In this document: positions 23,626 through 34,699 of the stretch, one piece after another
Layout: the number at the start of each line of letters is the position of its first letter
How positions within the stretch are numbered: position 1 is the stretch's first letter
NCBI GenBank assembly: GCA_030549335.1
Contig: CM060196.1
Coordinates: 14,647,501 to 14,711,500 of the forward strand
DNA from: Pontederia crassipes
Taxonomy: Eukaryota > Streptophyta > Magnoliopsida > Commelinales > Pontederiaceae
DNA: 64,000 nucleotides
Direction of reading: 5' to 3'
The notes under the pieces: generated by a model
What the model was told of the DNA's origin: nothing
Seen by the model: only the letters and a program-made list of their open reading frames with translations
Database searches by the model: none
Position numbers and translations under genes: made by a program

Positions 23626-24600
23626 TAGTCATCACTCGTGATCGCAATGTCAAGACTCTCACAATGAGCTAGAAGATGGAGTTTCACGTCTTACGACCCG
23701 TAAGATGGTTACAGGGTCTCATAGTGGATTCGTCAAATGACCATGGAAACCCATGGTATGTGACTAAATATCATGGTATGTGACTAAATATCATGGCACG
23801 TGAAATTGGCTTGTTACGTGAAGTCAAGAGCCTTCATATTTTCATGCCCTAAGTCGCGTTATCATGACAAGTGAGAAAAATATGATGGTCGTTACTTCGG
23901 TCTGTAATATGGAAGTTGCATATCTTAAGGTGTCATTACGCATGGTTAATAATCTTCACGGCTCGTGCCCCTCATGTCACGACTCGTGAAATTGACTCGT
24001 GACACATAATTATGAACTTGATTTTATGACCCATGAAAGGCCATCGTTACTCGAAAATCATAGGCCATCAAAACTTTCATGATCGTTATATTTTCGTCAC
24101 AACTCATACATATCATTTCAACACGATTTTAGCATAAGTTTCAACAATTTCTTTTAAAGTTCCTTAACAGAAGTGCCATGCATTGTTCAACATTCATTCA
24201 ATCAAAATAACAATAAAAAGAATCAAGACGTTTTCATTCTAATTTCAAATCGAAAAAAAGAAAATGGTTTCACACTATTTACATACCTTAATTCCTATTG
24301 AAAAATAAGGAATAACCTCTCCTCTTTAATCCCTCCAAAGTTTCTTCTTTTTCTTCTTTGGAGCTTCTAGGGAACAAAAAATGCAACTTCATTAGAACTA
24401 GCGAGCTGCTTCTAGTGGGAGAGAAGGGTGGGAGAGAAGGGAGAGGAAAAGATATGAAAAACTGGTGTGTTGGTCTTATAATGTCAAAAAGTCCATTTTG
24501 TCCCTCACCTACCACCACTTTTAAAGACATTTTGGACTATATAAGTTTTACACAAAATCCATGTCCCCCTCCTCCTAGACCAAGCCAATAACTTAACCGA
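23626..24600 (-). repeat. Probable gypsy LTR fragment abutting the truncated Athila LTR
   Basis: Contains repeated TCACGACTCGTGA-like motifs and two copies of ATGTGACTAAATATCATGG in tandem (near 23757-23800). A later ACATACCTTAATTCC context has the same layout as the ACATACCTTGATTAG part of the solo LTR at 13828-16286. Termini could not be found, so boundaries are approximate and the assignment rests on this resemblance alone. Confidence 0.35.
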
Positions 24601-25790
24601 ATTAATTGGACGATGATGAGCCGACTTCCTATCATGGACAATACATTTTTTAACGTCACGCAAGTTGGATCGTCGACACTGCTTTCCAAATATCGTGACA
24701 GACTAAAAAAAATGACACCTCTATTTTATCCTTTTATAATTAACTCTTTAATTTTTATTTAAATGGCTAACTCATTTCAATGACCTAATAAAATTTCTAA
24801 CCTAACAAAAAACTTATTCAAATAAGTCTTTAAATTAATTAAATATTATCCATTGAACTTATATTTTTAGTTAATAGAAAAATCGACACACTATTTTGAC
24901 CGGTTAACTAAACTATTATACTCATCAAAATAAAATAATTAATATTTTAGTACATTATGTTTTTAATAACTATATTATATTTTTTTTAAAAAAGTACTTC
25001 AAGAAATTCAATTATCTTATTTTTTAATTCAACTTAATGTATAGCTATTTCAAAGTTTTAACTTTGTTTATTTTCATATGTCATCCCAATCCTAATGCTC
25101 GACCACAGCTCAAAATTTGATCTGTACATTCATGAGAACCAATGTATGTATGTTGGTCACATCCAAACATTAGTTATTTGACACAAGACACGGGCGCGAC
25201 TGGGACTTGACCCGTACACCATATGACATGGCACAACTAATTTAATCTTGAACCGTTTACAAAAATCATTAAAATATGAGTAAACAGTGCCCGGTGGAGC
25301 CCATCCAAAGGTTTTTTTTTCTTTTTCGTGTCTACCGCTCGTCTCCGCTCCCTCCTCGTCTGCCTCGGATCCCTCCTCCTTACCCACCTTCTCGTTGGTC
25401 GTCGCGTCCTCATTCTCATCATACGTTGCCGCGATGCTCTTCGACTCGGGCTCGTTAGCCGCTGACAGGGTGGCCCTCATCGTGCATGCCACCACCGCTT
25501 CACCCTCCTCAATGTCTTCAATATCATCCATGGCCTCCTCCTCCTTCACTTCGCCCTCTCCCTCTCGACGCCTCCAACTTCACTGTCATCTATGTTGCGT
25601 TGTGCTTACTCTACCACTTCGCCCTCGCCCTCCTCATGCCTCCAACGTCGTCATCATCGAGATCGACCTATGCCGCTGCCTCCTCCTCTGCTTCACCCTC
25701 GTCCTCCTTGACGCCTCTAACATCGCCACCCCCTCTCCTCCGTTTCGCCCTTCACGCAAAAAAGAAAAAGTTTAGTATTTAGATGTTGTT
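24601..25790. other. Intergenic DNA; coding-like acidic segment of unknown origin at 25160-25760
   Basis: To about 25100 nothing is seen. From 25160 to 25760 the DNA is CT-rich and trinucleotide-biased. The - strand is open for 130 codons with a Glu/Asp-rich product, and the + strand is also open. I recognise no domain. It may be a host gene fragment carried by the adjoining CACTA remnant, or merely a low-complexity stretch. Confidence 0.35.
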
Positions 25791-26750
25791 CGACTACAAG
25801 AAAAAAGGCAATTACAGACGGTCGCAACCGTCTGTAATTTGTAGAAAATCATCGGAAATGATGATTTTCGATGGGTTTTTCGATGGATAGCATCCGCGCG
25901 AAAAATGACGTGTCGCAAACTATTTTCGAAGGTTATCTCACAACCGTCATAATTTTCGACGATCCAGTTGGCGGGTTGAGCCGTCGAACAACGAAGAATT
26001 GAGACGATTTTGACCGTCGATATGTATCGACGGTTTGAGTTGTTGATACTATCGACGGTTCCAATCGTCGAAATATACATCGACGGTTTGAGCTGTCGAT
26101 AATACCGTCGATTATACTAGAGAGTTTCGACGGCTCAAACCGTTGATGCCTTTCGACGGGTTTGGCCATCTATAAATTTTGACGGTTCAAATCGTCGATT
26201 GTTATCGACCGTTCTAATCGTCGATTGTGACACTATGGATGGTTTGAACCGTCGGTACCAATTTAATAAAAAAATTTGACCCAAACCATTTTAATAAACA
26301 TCAAACTGAATGTCCAAATGACCAAATTGAAATTGAATGTCCAAATGTCATGCATAACGTCAAATGTCCAACATCGTCAAATGTCCAAACGTCAAATACA
26401 ACACCTAGAAACTACAATACTGCATCGTCGTCGTCGTCGTCGAACTCACCACGCATCATTTTCTTTATCTCTTTCTTCATTTCATGCTCACGTTCTTCGA
26501 ACTCTTTTCTGAGTTCCTGCGTAACCTCCTGTCTGATCTCTTGTCGGATATCGGATAAACGTTGTTCCCATATATTGTCAAACATTTGTTGCACATCTTG
26601 ACTCGAGGAACCAGATACTGATTTACGACCATACCCAATATCTGCACTACTAACAGATGATCTGAGGTCGTAAATGCGACCTCCTTAATGCCGACGTGGT
26701 CCGTCCAAAGCTGTCGAGGGTCAGCGGTGTGGTCTCTTCTTGCGTGGCTT
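25791..26750 (-). mobile_element. Decayed CACTA element end with transposase C-terminal remnant
   Basis: The left edge CGACTACAAGAAAAAAGG resembles a CACTA terminus (CACTACAAGAAAA) with damaged first bases. It is followed by many CGACGG/CCGTCG subterminal half-sites between about 25820 and 26260, as in the complete element at 2351. A transposase-like reading frame on the - strand follows. No matching opposite terminus was found up to about 27700, so this is probably a truncated copy. Confidence 0.6.
26412..26680 (-). pseudogene. Possible CACTA (Ptta/En/Spm-type) transposase C-terminus, fragment
   Basis: Read on the - strand from about 26680, an uninterrupted frame starts GGRIYDLRSS, resembling the GRVYGLGS-type motif near the C-terminus of plant CACTA transposases. 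It continues into a charged, Glu/Lys/Arg-rich helix and ends FDDDDDDAVL before a stop at 26412. A stop lies two codons upstream of the start of the open stretch. The poly-Asp comes from a (GAC/GTC)n run. The family call is from motif likeness and the adjacent CACTA-type repeats. Confidence 0.45.
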
Positions 26751-28567
26751 ATGTAATGTGCTCGACTTCTCTTATTTTGTTAGCCTCTTGAAATTTTAAG
26801 AAAAAACACATCAACTATATTATTTAAAACGTCGAATTTATTATCTTATGTTATGTAACCGTCCTGAAATTAAAAAAAATACATGAAATATATTTGCTTA
26901 TGTATGTCTCCCGAGCCACTACGGATGATGGAGATAAAAAAATATTAAAAAATACGCACCGTCAGATGAGATCTGATGGTGCGCGATGGTGCTCAGCGCC
27001 TCCTTAGCATGCCCCCTAAGGTGGCGCTCTTTTTTCTTAAAGTCATAGACAAAATAAAATATGACATTAATTTCACCAATAAACATATGATTGTAAAGGA
27101 AAAATAGCAACTAATCATTTTAATTCTAAACACATTTTTTATGCATAACTAATTTAATTACTCCAGATAATTTGGAAGATTCAATTTTGGTTAGATCGAT
27201 TTATGTTCTTATTGGACTGAATCTAAATTGATCTAAGTTGCCTGACTATTAATAAACTGAATAAGAGGTGTAAATATTTAATTACTCCGATATGATTTGG
27301 TTAAAATTTGAACTTTAGAACATGATAAAAGAAAATACTTGACATCGTTGGAAACGATTAAATACATCTTTTAAGATTTTGAATCATGTAACTTATATTA
27401 ACTACTGAAAGAAAAAGACTCAACACACTTGGGGTCGGATTTGTTTGTCCAAAGTCAAGAAGACAAAAAAAGAAGATAAAAGTGCGTTCACAATAAAAGC
27501 CTGAAAAAACAAGGGCCAACGGAGGGGCCAAAGTAGAAAAATATTCGTACAAGAATATTTAAATCTATGATCTCGTATTCAACTTCTAAAATGTGATAAA
27601 TTATTATTTATATTTCAAGTATAGAATAATACAAATATTTTAAAAAACAGATTAAATTTTAATTTTACGTGGGTCCCTTCCTGTTGGAGAAGTATGACAC
27701 GACCCTAGCTTTTGGTCGTCGACGCATCATCGAGCATAATGATTGCACGAACGACACGAATGTTATACTCTCTCTCTCTCTCGTGTTACCATATAGAGTT
27801 GTAACTTGTAAGGTTTCTATTCGATTTGAATATTTATGAATCTAAAATTCTTTTATCAGGAGGTTCTGTCGATACATGGTGCGAAAAATATTTGAATTCG
27901 ATGATGAATTAATTTTTAATATATGAGCACATTGTGAGCTAAATTATCGGCACCATTTTTCAAGAAGACTTGTTATCACGCAAAAAAATTTTGATTTAAT
28001 TGGTAAGAAGTTAATAATTATGCACAATATTTATAGATTAAACGTTGGTTCGCAAGAAAAAAAAATGAAAATGCAAGAGGAAAGTGACCAGGGTTAATTT
28101 AGTTTTGCCTTTTCAAAGAAATTAATCAAATTCTAAAATAAAAACTCACCCCAAAATTGCTTTAAGGAAAATCGATGCTGGAGTCAGCTTTCTCGGGTGA
28201 ACTTTTAGGCCCTGATTAGTGCCATAATACTCCAATATACAGACAATAATTCCTTACTAGAAGAACAGTATGCATAATTATTTAAATAACTTTTGGGCCA
28301 GAGATACACATAAAAATATATTTCCATTAAAAAATATTAAAAGATTATAAAACTTAAAAGTGATCTCAGTCTTTTGATGTTATGATTAAATTTTTTCGGG
28401 TTTACGGTTCCGACTTTTATTATGCCCAAAAGATATAAGGCCATTTAACATTAATTTCTCTATAAAATCATAAGTATTGGATTGGTGAGTTAGATTAAAT
28501 TAAATTAAGCTATAAAACCATAAGTATTTATGAACTTAATGATTGTTTGAAGTCATCGTTCTCGATT
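26751..28567. other. Intergenic DNA, nothing recognised
   Basis: AT-rich sequence with short open frames only. No repeat termini or coding motif found. Confidence 0.5.
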
Positions 28568-28572
28568 ATTTT

Positions 28573-30468
28573 TGTAAGATCCCCGATTTTTGGATAATTT
28601 ATCATTTTTATTTCAAAAAAATGTGACTGATACTATTGTTTTATTGTTTAATTTTGAAAATAAAGAAAATTTAAGAATAAATGGGAAGAGATGAAAAGGA
28701 GTTTAGGTATAATTAAATTTGAAATAAAATTAGCTAGGAGATTAATTAGCTAAATTTAAATTAATTAAATAAGGATAATTAGGAGTCAAAATTAATCTAA
28801 ACACTAAGAAGAACCTAAGATAAAGGTTGATTTTTTGTTTTCCATCGGCAAACAACTTCCGCACAGAAAGCCTACTTGACCTTCCATTTTTCGATATCAC
28901 CTGCTCAAGCTACGGGCATCAGATAGTGTGATCGAAAAGAAATTATCGATCAAACTTTGCCATTCGTGCAAAAAATGGAGCAATAATTTCACAATTAAAA
29001 TTTCATCCAATAAGGTATGTTTTTGAGAATCCTTATATCCACGATTTTTCCAGAAATACAATCATGTACTCTTATCCTATACACAAAGATTATTCTCACA
29101 AAATTTTGGGTTGAACAGTATAAATTATTGTATAAAAAATAGAGTCAATACTGATGTTCGGCCCGAGTTATGTGCTATTAGATTCAAAATCTTATAAATC
29201 ACGTGTTCTGAAAATTGAAATCGAACTAAGTTTTGAACTACCCGACTCGAGTTTCAATGATCAAGATTAAGAAGTTCGTACCACCAATCCAGCCTAAATT
29301 TCGATCATATACCCAACCCAAATTTTGATCGAGAGTAAAATTAAGACTTGAGAACATGACTCGAATACCCCATAACACGGGCTGAATTTGGAGAGGAAAA
29401 ACATGTTTTTGTACTTTTTATTACATTTAATTGCATTGTTTATTAATATTTGATTGTTCACAATTATATGATTGATAATCATGATCGTTTTATTGATTGT
29501 ATTGATAACATAGCTTTTAGATTGAATATTGTCTAACCTAATTGAAAATGGACAAGTATAAACATTATAATTAAACAAGATACAAGCAGAAACCTGTTTG
29601 GGACCATATCTATTGAATGCTTATAAGTTGAGATTGATTGTTAGTTTAATTAAATTAAACGGTACATAGCATAATTAAAAAAATTGATATGTTAGACTCT
29701 TGTAAGAACTATGATTGTTCTATGGTGATCACTCATGCTCCACATACATGAATCTATTAAATTCTTATTGATTGTCTTACCGTAACATTAGTACATAATA
29801 TTTTTTCTTAATTGATCGAGTGCGTCTTATTGAATTAATTAAGATCATTGAATCAAATTGATAATTGAACTGATCATGGCTATTGAATATAAGTGATATT
29901 AAATTGACAACTTTGTTGAGTCATATTGAATTGATAGTGAACAATGACCATTGATTACCCAATTGGAAATTTTATTTATGAGACCATCGAGGATCCGTGG
30001 ATTGTTAATCATTATATTGATAAAAGTTGAACCATTGTTTATTCTTTGATTTAATATTTATAAATTGTTATATTAATAACTTATTATTACATTACTTGCT
30101 CAATTGATTTCTCACTAAATTATTTTATTTTTTATTTAACATATTAATTGTCTTTTAAATCATTCATACTCATCGAAATTTGTGCAAATAAGAAAGAATA
30201 ATAAAAGATGGTCCGACAGGTTACTCAACTTAATGACAAATGATTATTATACATAACAGAGGATTAAGTTATTGATATTATTGTTTAGTTTTTTATTTTG
30301 CGTATGGAGATTTTAATTTATTTTGAATGTTACAATTATTAAATATTATTATTAAAAAGACTTCCATATTTATGATCTTAGTTTGAAATTTTATTATTTG
30401 AAAATTAGTAGCATTTTTGTGACGGCTTTAAACACATGTTTTAGTCACGTGAATTTCGGAATGATACA
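28573..30468 (+). mobile_element. Probable solo LTR of a gypsy (Tekay/Del-like) retrotransposon, 1896 bp
   Basis: Starts TGTAAGATCCCCGATTTTTG and ends TCACGTGAATTTCGGAATGATACA, with TG...CA termini. The 3' end context (GTCACGTGAATTTCGG...ACA) is what I know from Tekay/Del LTR ends, giving + orientation. The 5-bp repeat ATTTT at 28568-28572 and 30469-30473 fits a target duplication, but it is low complexity in AT-rich DNA and counts for less. No internal domain is present. Confidence 0.65.
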
Positions 30469-30473
30469 ATTTT

Positions 30474-31306
30474 TTATTACAAATAAATTCACAGACCATG
30501 AGACCAACCCTGATACAAGAGAAAAATAAAAATTAAGAGGACATAATTACCACTGAGAAAATAGATTACATAATCTGTAAGAATAAGTGGCCAACTTGTA
30601 CTTCCAATGGTCATTTGAATTAGCAGCCAGGGACAGAAATATTTTAATCCGATATGAAAATTTTTAATCGAAATTTTTTATGATACGAAATATCATAATG
30701 GAATTCAAACTATCACTACATCTTTATTGGAATCATTGTTTATTATCGTAATTTTAATAAAAAAAAATTCTCACTATTGAATCTCTATGTTCTCTTTTAC
30801 ATCCTGCCTCTCCCTCTAATTATCCTTTTATATCTATCATATCTAAACAAATTTAACGTTCACAGTAAAAAAAAATAGTTTTATGCATTTTTTTCAATCT
30901 ACCAACTTTTTCTTTCCTTTTTTTCTATTTCATCATCCAATTATTTCTTAACAAATTTAAATTTTATATATTATAAAAAAATATCACGTTAATTATGAAT
31001 TTAGACATCTTTTCTTGTAATAGCGTCCATTCCTCCCCATCACTCGTGTCCTAAGTCCTAACACTACTACTAAGGACCTTAATTACTAATTACCCAAATT
31101 AACAGAAGGACAGGTTAAATTAAATTTTGAACCAAAGCTACAATTAAACTTACAAGTTACAACCCCCAAAACTTAGGGGCAAAAAAATGCGATTAATGCA
31201 CACAATAATAATTTAATTAATTTACCCGGCGCCGCGCTCGCCCCGATCCGATCTGGAACGCTTGTGGGGTGGGTTCCCGGCCCGGCAAGATCCGAGCTGG
31301 ACGGAA
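30474..31306. other. Intergenic DNA, 3' side of the LEA_2-type gene
   Basis: AT-rich, no coding region or repeat structure recognised. The last ~80 bases turn GC-rich next to the neighbouring gene's stop codon. Confidence 0.5.
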
Positions 31307-31930
31307 TCAGCACCGGAACCCTAGCACGGCCCCGCTGCCGGCGGCGACCGCGATTCGGCACTGGGCGGTGGCCTCGACGTTGTGGGTGAAGAACTTGAGA
31401 ACCGTTACCCGCCCCTGCATTCTCAGCCTCGACACCACCTCCACCGCCGCCGCCCCTCCCCCGCCGTAGCCGCCGCTGTCGACGACCTCCGCCGTCGTCG
31501 TGGCCGCCACAATCGGCGACGAGGGCCCGATGGGCGAGAGGGGGACGGCGTTGACGGCGAAGGAGGCGGTCATGTACTGGGTCCGGCCGGCGTCGATGCG
31601 TCCGGCGGGGATGAACATGAACCCCACCTGGTTCCCGGCGTAGACGAGCTGGAGGGTGCTGTCGAAGTGGGAGAAGACGGCGCGATTGGGGTTGCGGATA
31701 GAGGCGTACTGGGCGAATGTGAAGCTGGCAGTGCCGTTGGAGGCGGAGAAGGTCGGGAGGCGGACGCCGGAGACCGTGATGTCGGGGTCGCGGGGGCGGA
31801 ACAGGATGTAAAGGGCGGCCGCCGCGGCCCCGCCGAGGAGAAGGAGGAAGGATACGGCGAGCAGGAGGTTGGTGGCGCCCCCGCCACCGCCTCCTCCGGA
31901 GCTCCGGCGATGATCCGGGGACCTCGACAT
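31307..31930 (-). CDS. LEA_2 / NHL (NDR1/HIN1-like) membrane protein
   Basis: A single-exon gene of 207 aa. A short Ser/Gly-rich cytosolic N-terminus (a run of seven Gly) precedes one membrane segment at about residues 20-43 (LLLAVSFLLLLGGAAAAALY), then a basic RPRDP turn. The LEA_2-type (WHy-like) domain follows: ITVSGVRLPTFS at the start, an IRNPNRAVFSHFDS core, and a C-terminal strand region. Family members sit in the plasma membrane or ER and are linked to defence and stress responses; the specific role here is unknown. I chose the ATG at 31930 because the 32 codons upstream in frame contain no other ATG and begin with GTG. The GC-rich coding composition is unlike the flanks. The Gly/Ala-rich insert near residue 165 looks lineage-specific. 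Confidence 0.85.
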   Translation of the reverse strand: MSRSPDHRRSSGGGGGGGATNLLLAVSFLLLLGGAAAAALYILFRPRDPDITVSGVRLPTFSASNGTASFTFAQYASIRNPNRAVFSHFDSTLQLVYAGNQVGFMFIPAGRIDAGRTQYMTASFAVNAVPLSPIGPSSPIVAATTTAEVVDSGGYGGGGAAAVEVVSRLRMQGRVTVLKFFTHNVEATAQCRIAVAAGSGAVLGFRC

Positions 31931-32712
31931 CGGAGAGTGAGAGTGGGATTCTTCGAGGAGTTCGGAGGAAGCTTCGGTTGGGGGGGTGGGCTTTGTAGAG
32001 AGAGAAAAATAAAAGGACTCGTTCACTCTCTCTACTGCTTTGGTTTCTTCCGGCGTGTTTTATTATTTATTTTTTTTAATAAAAAAGTTCACAATTTGAT
32101 CCATTTTTTTTTTAAAATAAGCTCCTGAAGACCTAAAACAACAGTAACTGCCTCAGGAGTGGTTATTAATAATTGAAATACCTAACATATTTTTTATTCA
32201 TATTGTCTCTAAATTAATTGCTCGATGTTTGTGCAGGAATTTTTTTAAAAAAATCCACACAATTCCAAATGGGTCGGTCATGCATATTTTTTTTTTAAAA
32301 TCTTTTACTTATTTACAAAAAAATACTCAACTAGTTATAAAAGCTCCAGAAAATGTCCAAAATATTAATAAAAAATAAGCTAAAGGAATTTTTTTACGTT
32401 TAAACTGTCATCCGTAATATTATTTGAGTTTAAGATATTTTGATACCCCATTTCACTGTTTTTTTCTTTCCTATGTTAAGCTCTCCTCACACACAGCCTT
32501 GGGGATTTATACCTTAATTGGGTAACATTGAGTGAGACTTGATCATTAATGCATAAGATACGGATTTAAATTTTACAAAACACCCGACCATTTTTTTTTC
32601 CTTTTAGATTTAGCAATTTTGATTTAGATTAACGTTTTTTAAAGAAACAATAAAGCTATAATAAAGAAAATAGTTCGTATAATTTGAAGATTAATGTTGG
32701 AAAATTTTTGCC

Positions 32713-32752
<40 letters not shown>

Positions 32753-34699
32753 GATAAGATGACTCAACAACCAGATTTGGTCTAGTCACATTTTGTGAGA
32801 TGAATTAGGTTTACAGAAATCTATTCCTAATCCATACCCTCACATTTCCATTATTGTCCAAAAAATATATCAATTTTCTTTTTTTTTCTCGTCTGAATTA
32901 TATAATGATGAAATATAGTTTGAGCACTGTGAGTATTCATAAAAATAGTGTTTCAAATAGGAACAATAATTCTGTATTATGACAGATTAAGTGAATTTGA
33001 GTTTGTGATTTATATTAATTAAGTAAGTAAGTAATAACTCTTTTTTCGTACTTTCAATTTTATTCTTAAGGTTTCCCTCAAAATTTCTAGATCGAGCACA
33101 GTAAATTCAAGTAATATCATGATATAATCGAATGCCTACTTGAGACGGGTTGATAAATATTTTTGCAAAGTAGAGTTTAGACACAAACTCTCTATAAGCT
33201 ATTCTATAAAATACAGTGACATTTTTATTCTTAATATACCTTCATTCATTTAAATAAAAAAATTATTTGATTTGTAAGCATCATGTTCTATTTTTCAAAA
33301 CTGAAATTTCATCTCTTTATTTTTATTTACAACATGAAAACAAGTTTATTTTAAATAATATTACTATCTAAAATGTAATTAAGTACTAAGAATATTATTA
33401 AAATGCGTGTAAATTATATTCTTATATTCATTTTTATCATTATATAATTATACATTAATTCAATAGTTATATTTATCAATATAATTTCTATTAAATCTAT
33501 AAATAAATCATTGTTCATTTATTCGTTATTGTCTAATAGTTATCGTTTAGTTAGGTGATTATTCTATAGTTAAATCATTATACGCTAATTAATAATAATT
33601 TTGTCAAACAAAGTCAAAGACCAAAAGTTGGATAAATTAGCTCATAGAACTAAATTCGTGAATTGGATCGTTTAATAACTAAAGCCGATGATGTGATATT
33701 TCTTTAGGGAGGATATTTTCACAATTTTCATCAAACCAACTGTATTGAGAATGTTGCAAACGAAATTAACAAAAAAAAATAATAATAATTAAGGAAATAT
33801 TTTCCATATCTCAAAATATCAAATCAATTATAATACGAATTCAATATCAGTATCACTTCTCTTCAAATCGATATAGTTATCTGGATATTTGTTAATTTTC
33901 AACGTTAGCCATGATCTGGCCATAAAAGATCTTTAAGAGAAGGATCACACATAAATATTTTCCCGATTGTTTCCTCGTTTTTACGTGCTCTTCTAGTTAT
34001 CGAAATTATAGTTCGATGAGATTGATGATGACAAAAATAATTCTATGAACACAAAAAAACCAATTTTTCTGTATAAAAAATACTTTGTATCAGTGTTTTT
34101 TATCATCCTGTTAAAAATACTAGTGAATAGGGAATCAAACATATAATACATTTGTCATATGAACGTGAGTCAGATCATTAACCTAATATATCATATTGAA
34201 TTGGATTATAAACAAAAGAAAGCTTACATGACGAGCAGGAATACAAGGCTTGCCATGAACATGAATATCCCAAAGCATCTTTGAACAGCTATATACAGGG
34301 AATTTAGCATCTGTTTCCAAATTTGCCCAAGTAAAAAAATAACAAGATTTGCTGCATGACAAGAAAAATTTCAGGAAATATCTCTTTATTATTGACAAAT
34401 CATCCAAGTCAAATATCAGCAAATGACAACTGTAGATGAAAGATAGCACACCGGTGAAGGGACCTCTTGAGTTTTTTTCTGCCTCTATGGCAGGAGGACA
34501 AACACATTCAAGATTGACAATTAAAAGCCAACAGGTCAATGTTTCAAGAGACCCTATTGTCTTTACTGATATAACCAGGAAGAAACCAAATATTAACAAA
34601 AGAAATAGTTTTTTTCCTGAAAGATACTTGACCCAATTACATTAGCATACTTACAACTGCTTACAAATTCATATGACCACCATTTAAACCCAGTCAGTC
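31931..34699. other. Intergenic DNA between LEA_2-type gene and PI4K gene
   Basis: The first ~100 bases are the presumed 5' leader of the LEA_2-type gene. The rest is AT-rich with a (TAA)n tract. The part from about 34200 to 34699 is less AT-rich and is probably the 3' untranslated region of the PI4K gene. A - strand open frame there (34183-34599) shows no domain. Confidence 0.45.
32708..32752. repeat. (TAA)n microsatellite
   Basis: About fourteen uninterrupted ATA/TAA units. Confidence 0.95.

Noticed and set aside
31931..32026. N-terminal extension of the LEA_2-type protein to 32026
   Set aside because: The codon at 32026 is GTG. The first ATG in frame is at 31930 and gives a normal family layout.
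34183..34599. 138-codon - strand frame downstream of the PI4K gene
   Set aside because: No domain. Its position and the following gene structure fit 3' untranslated or intergenic sequence.
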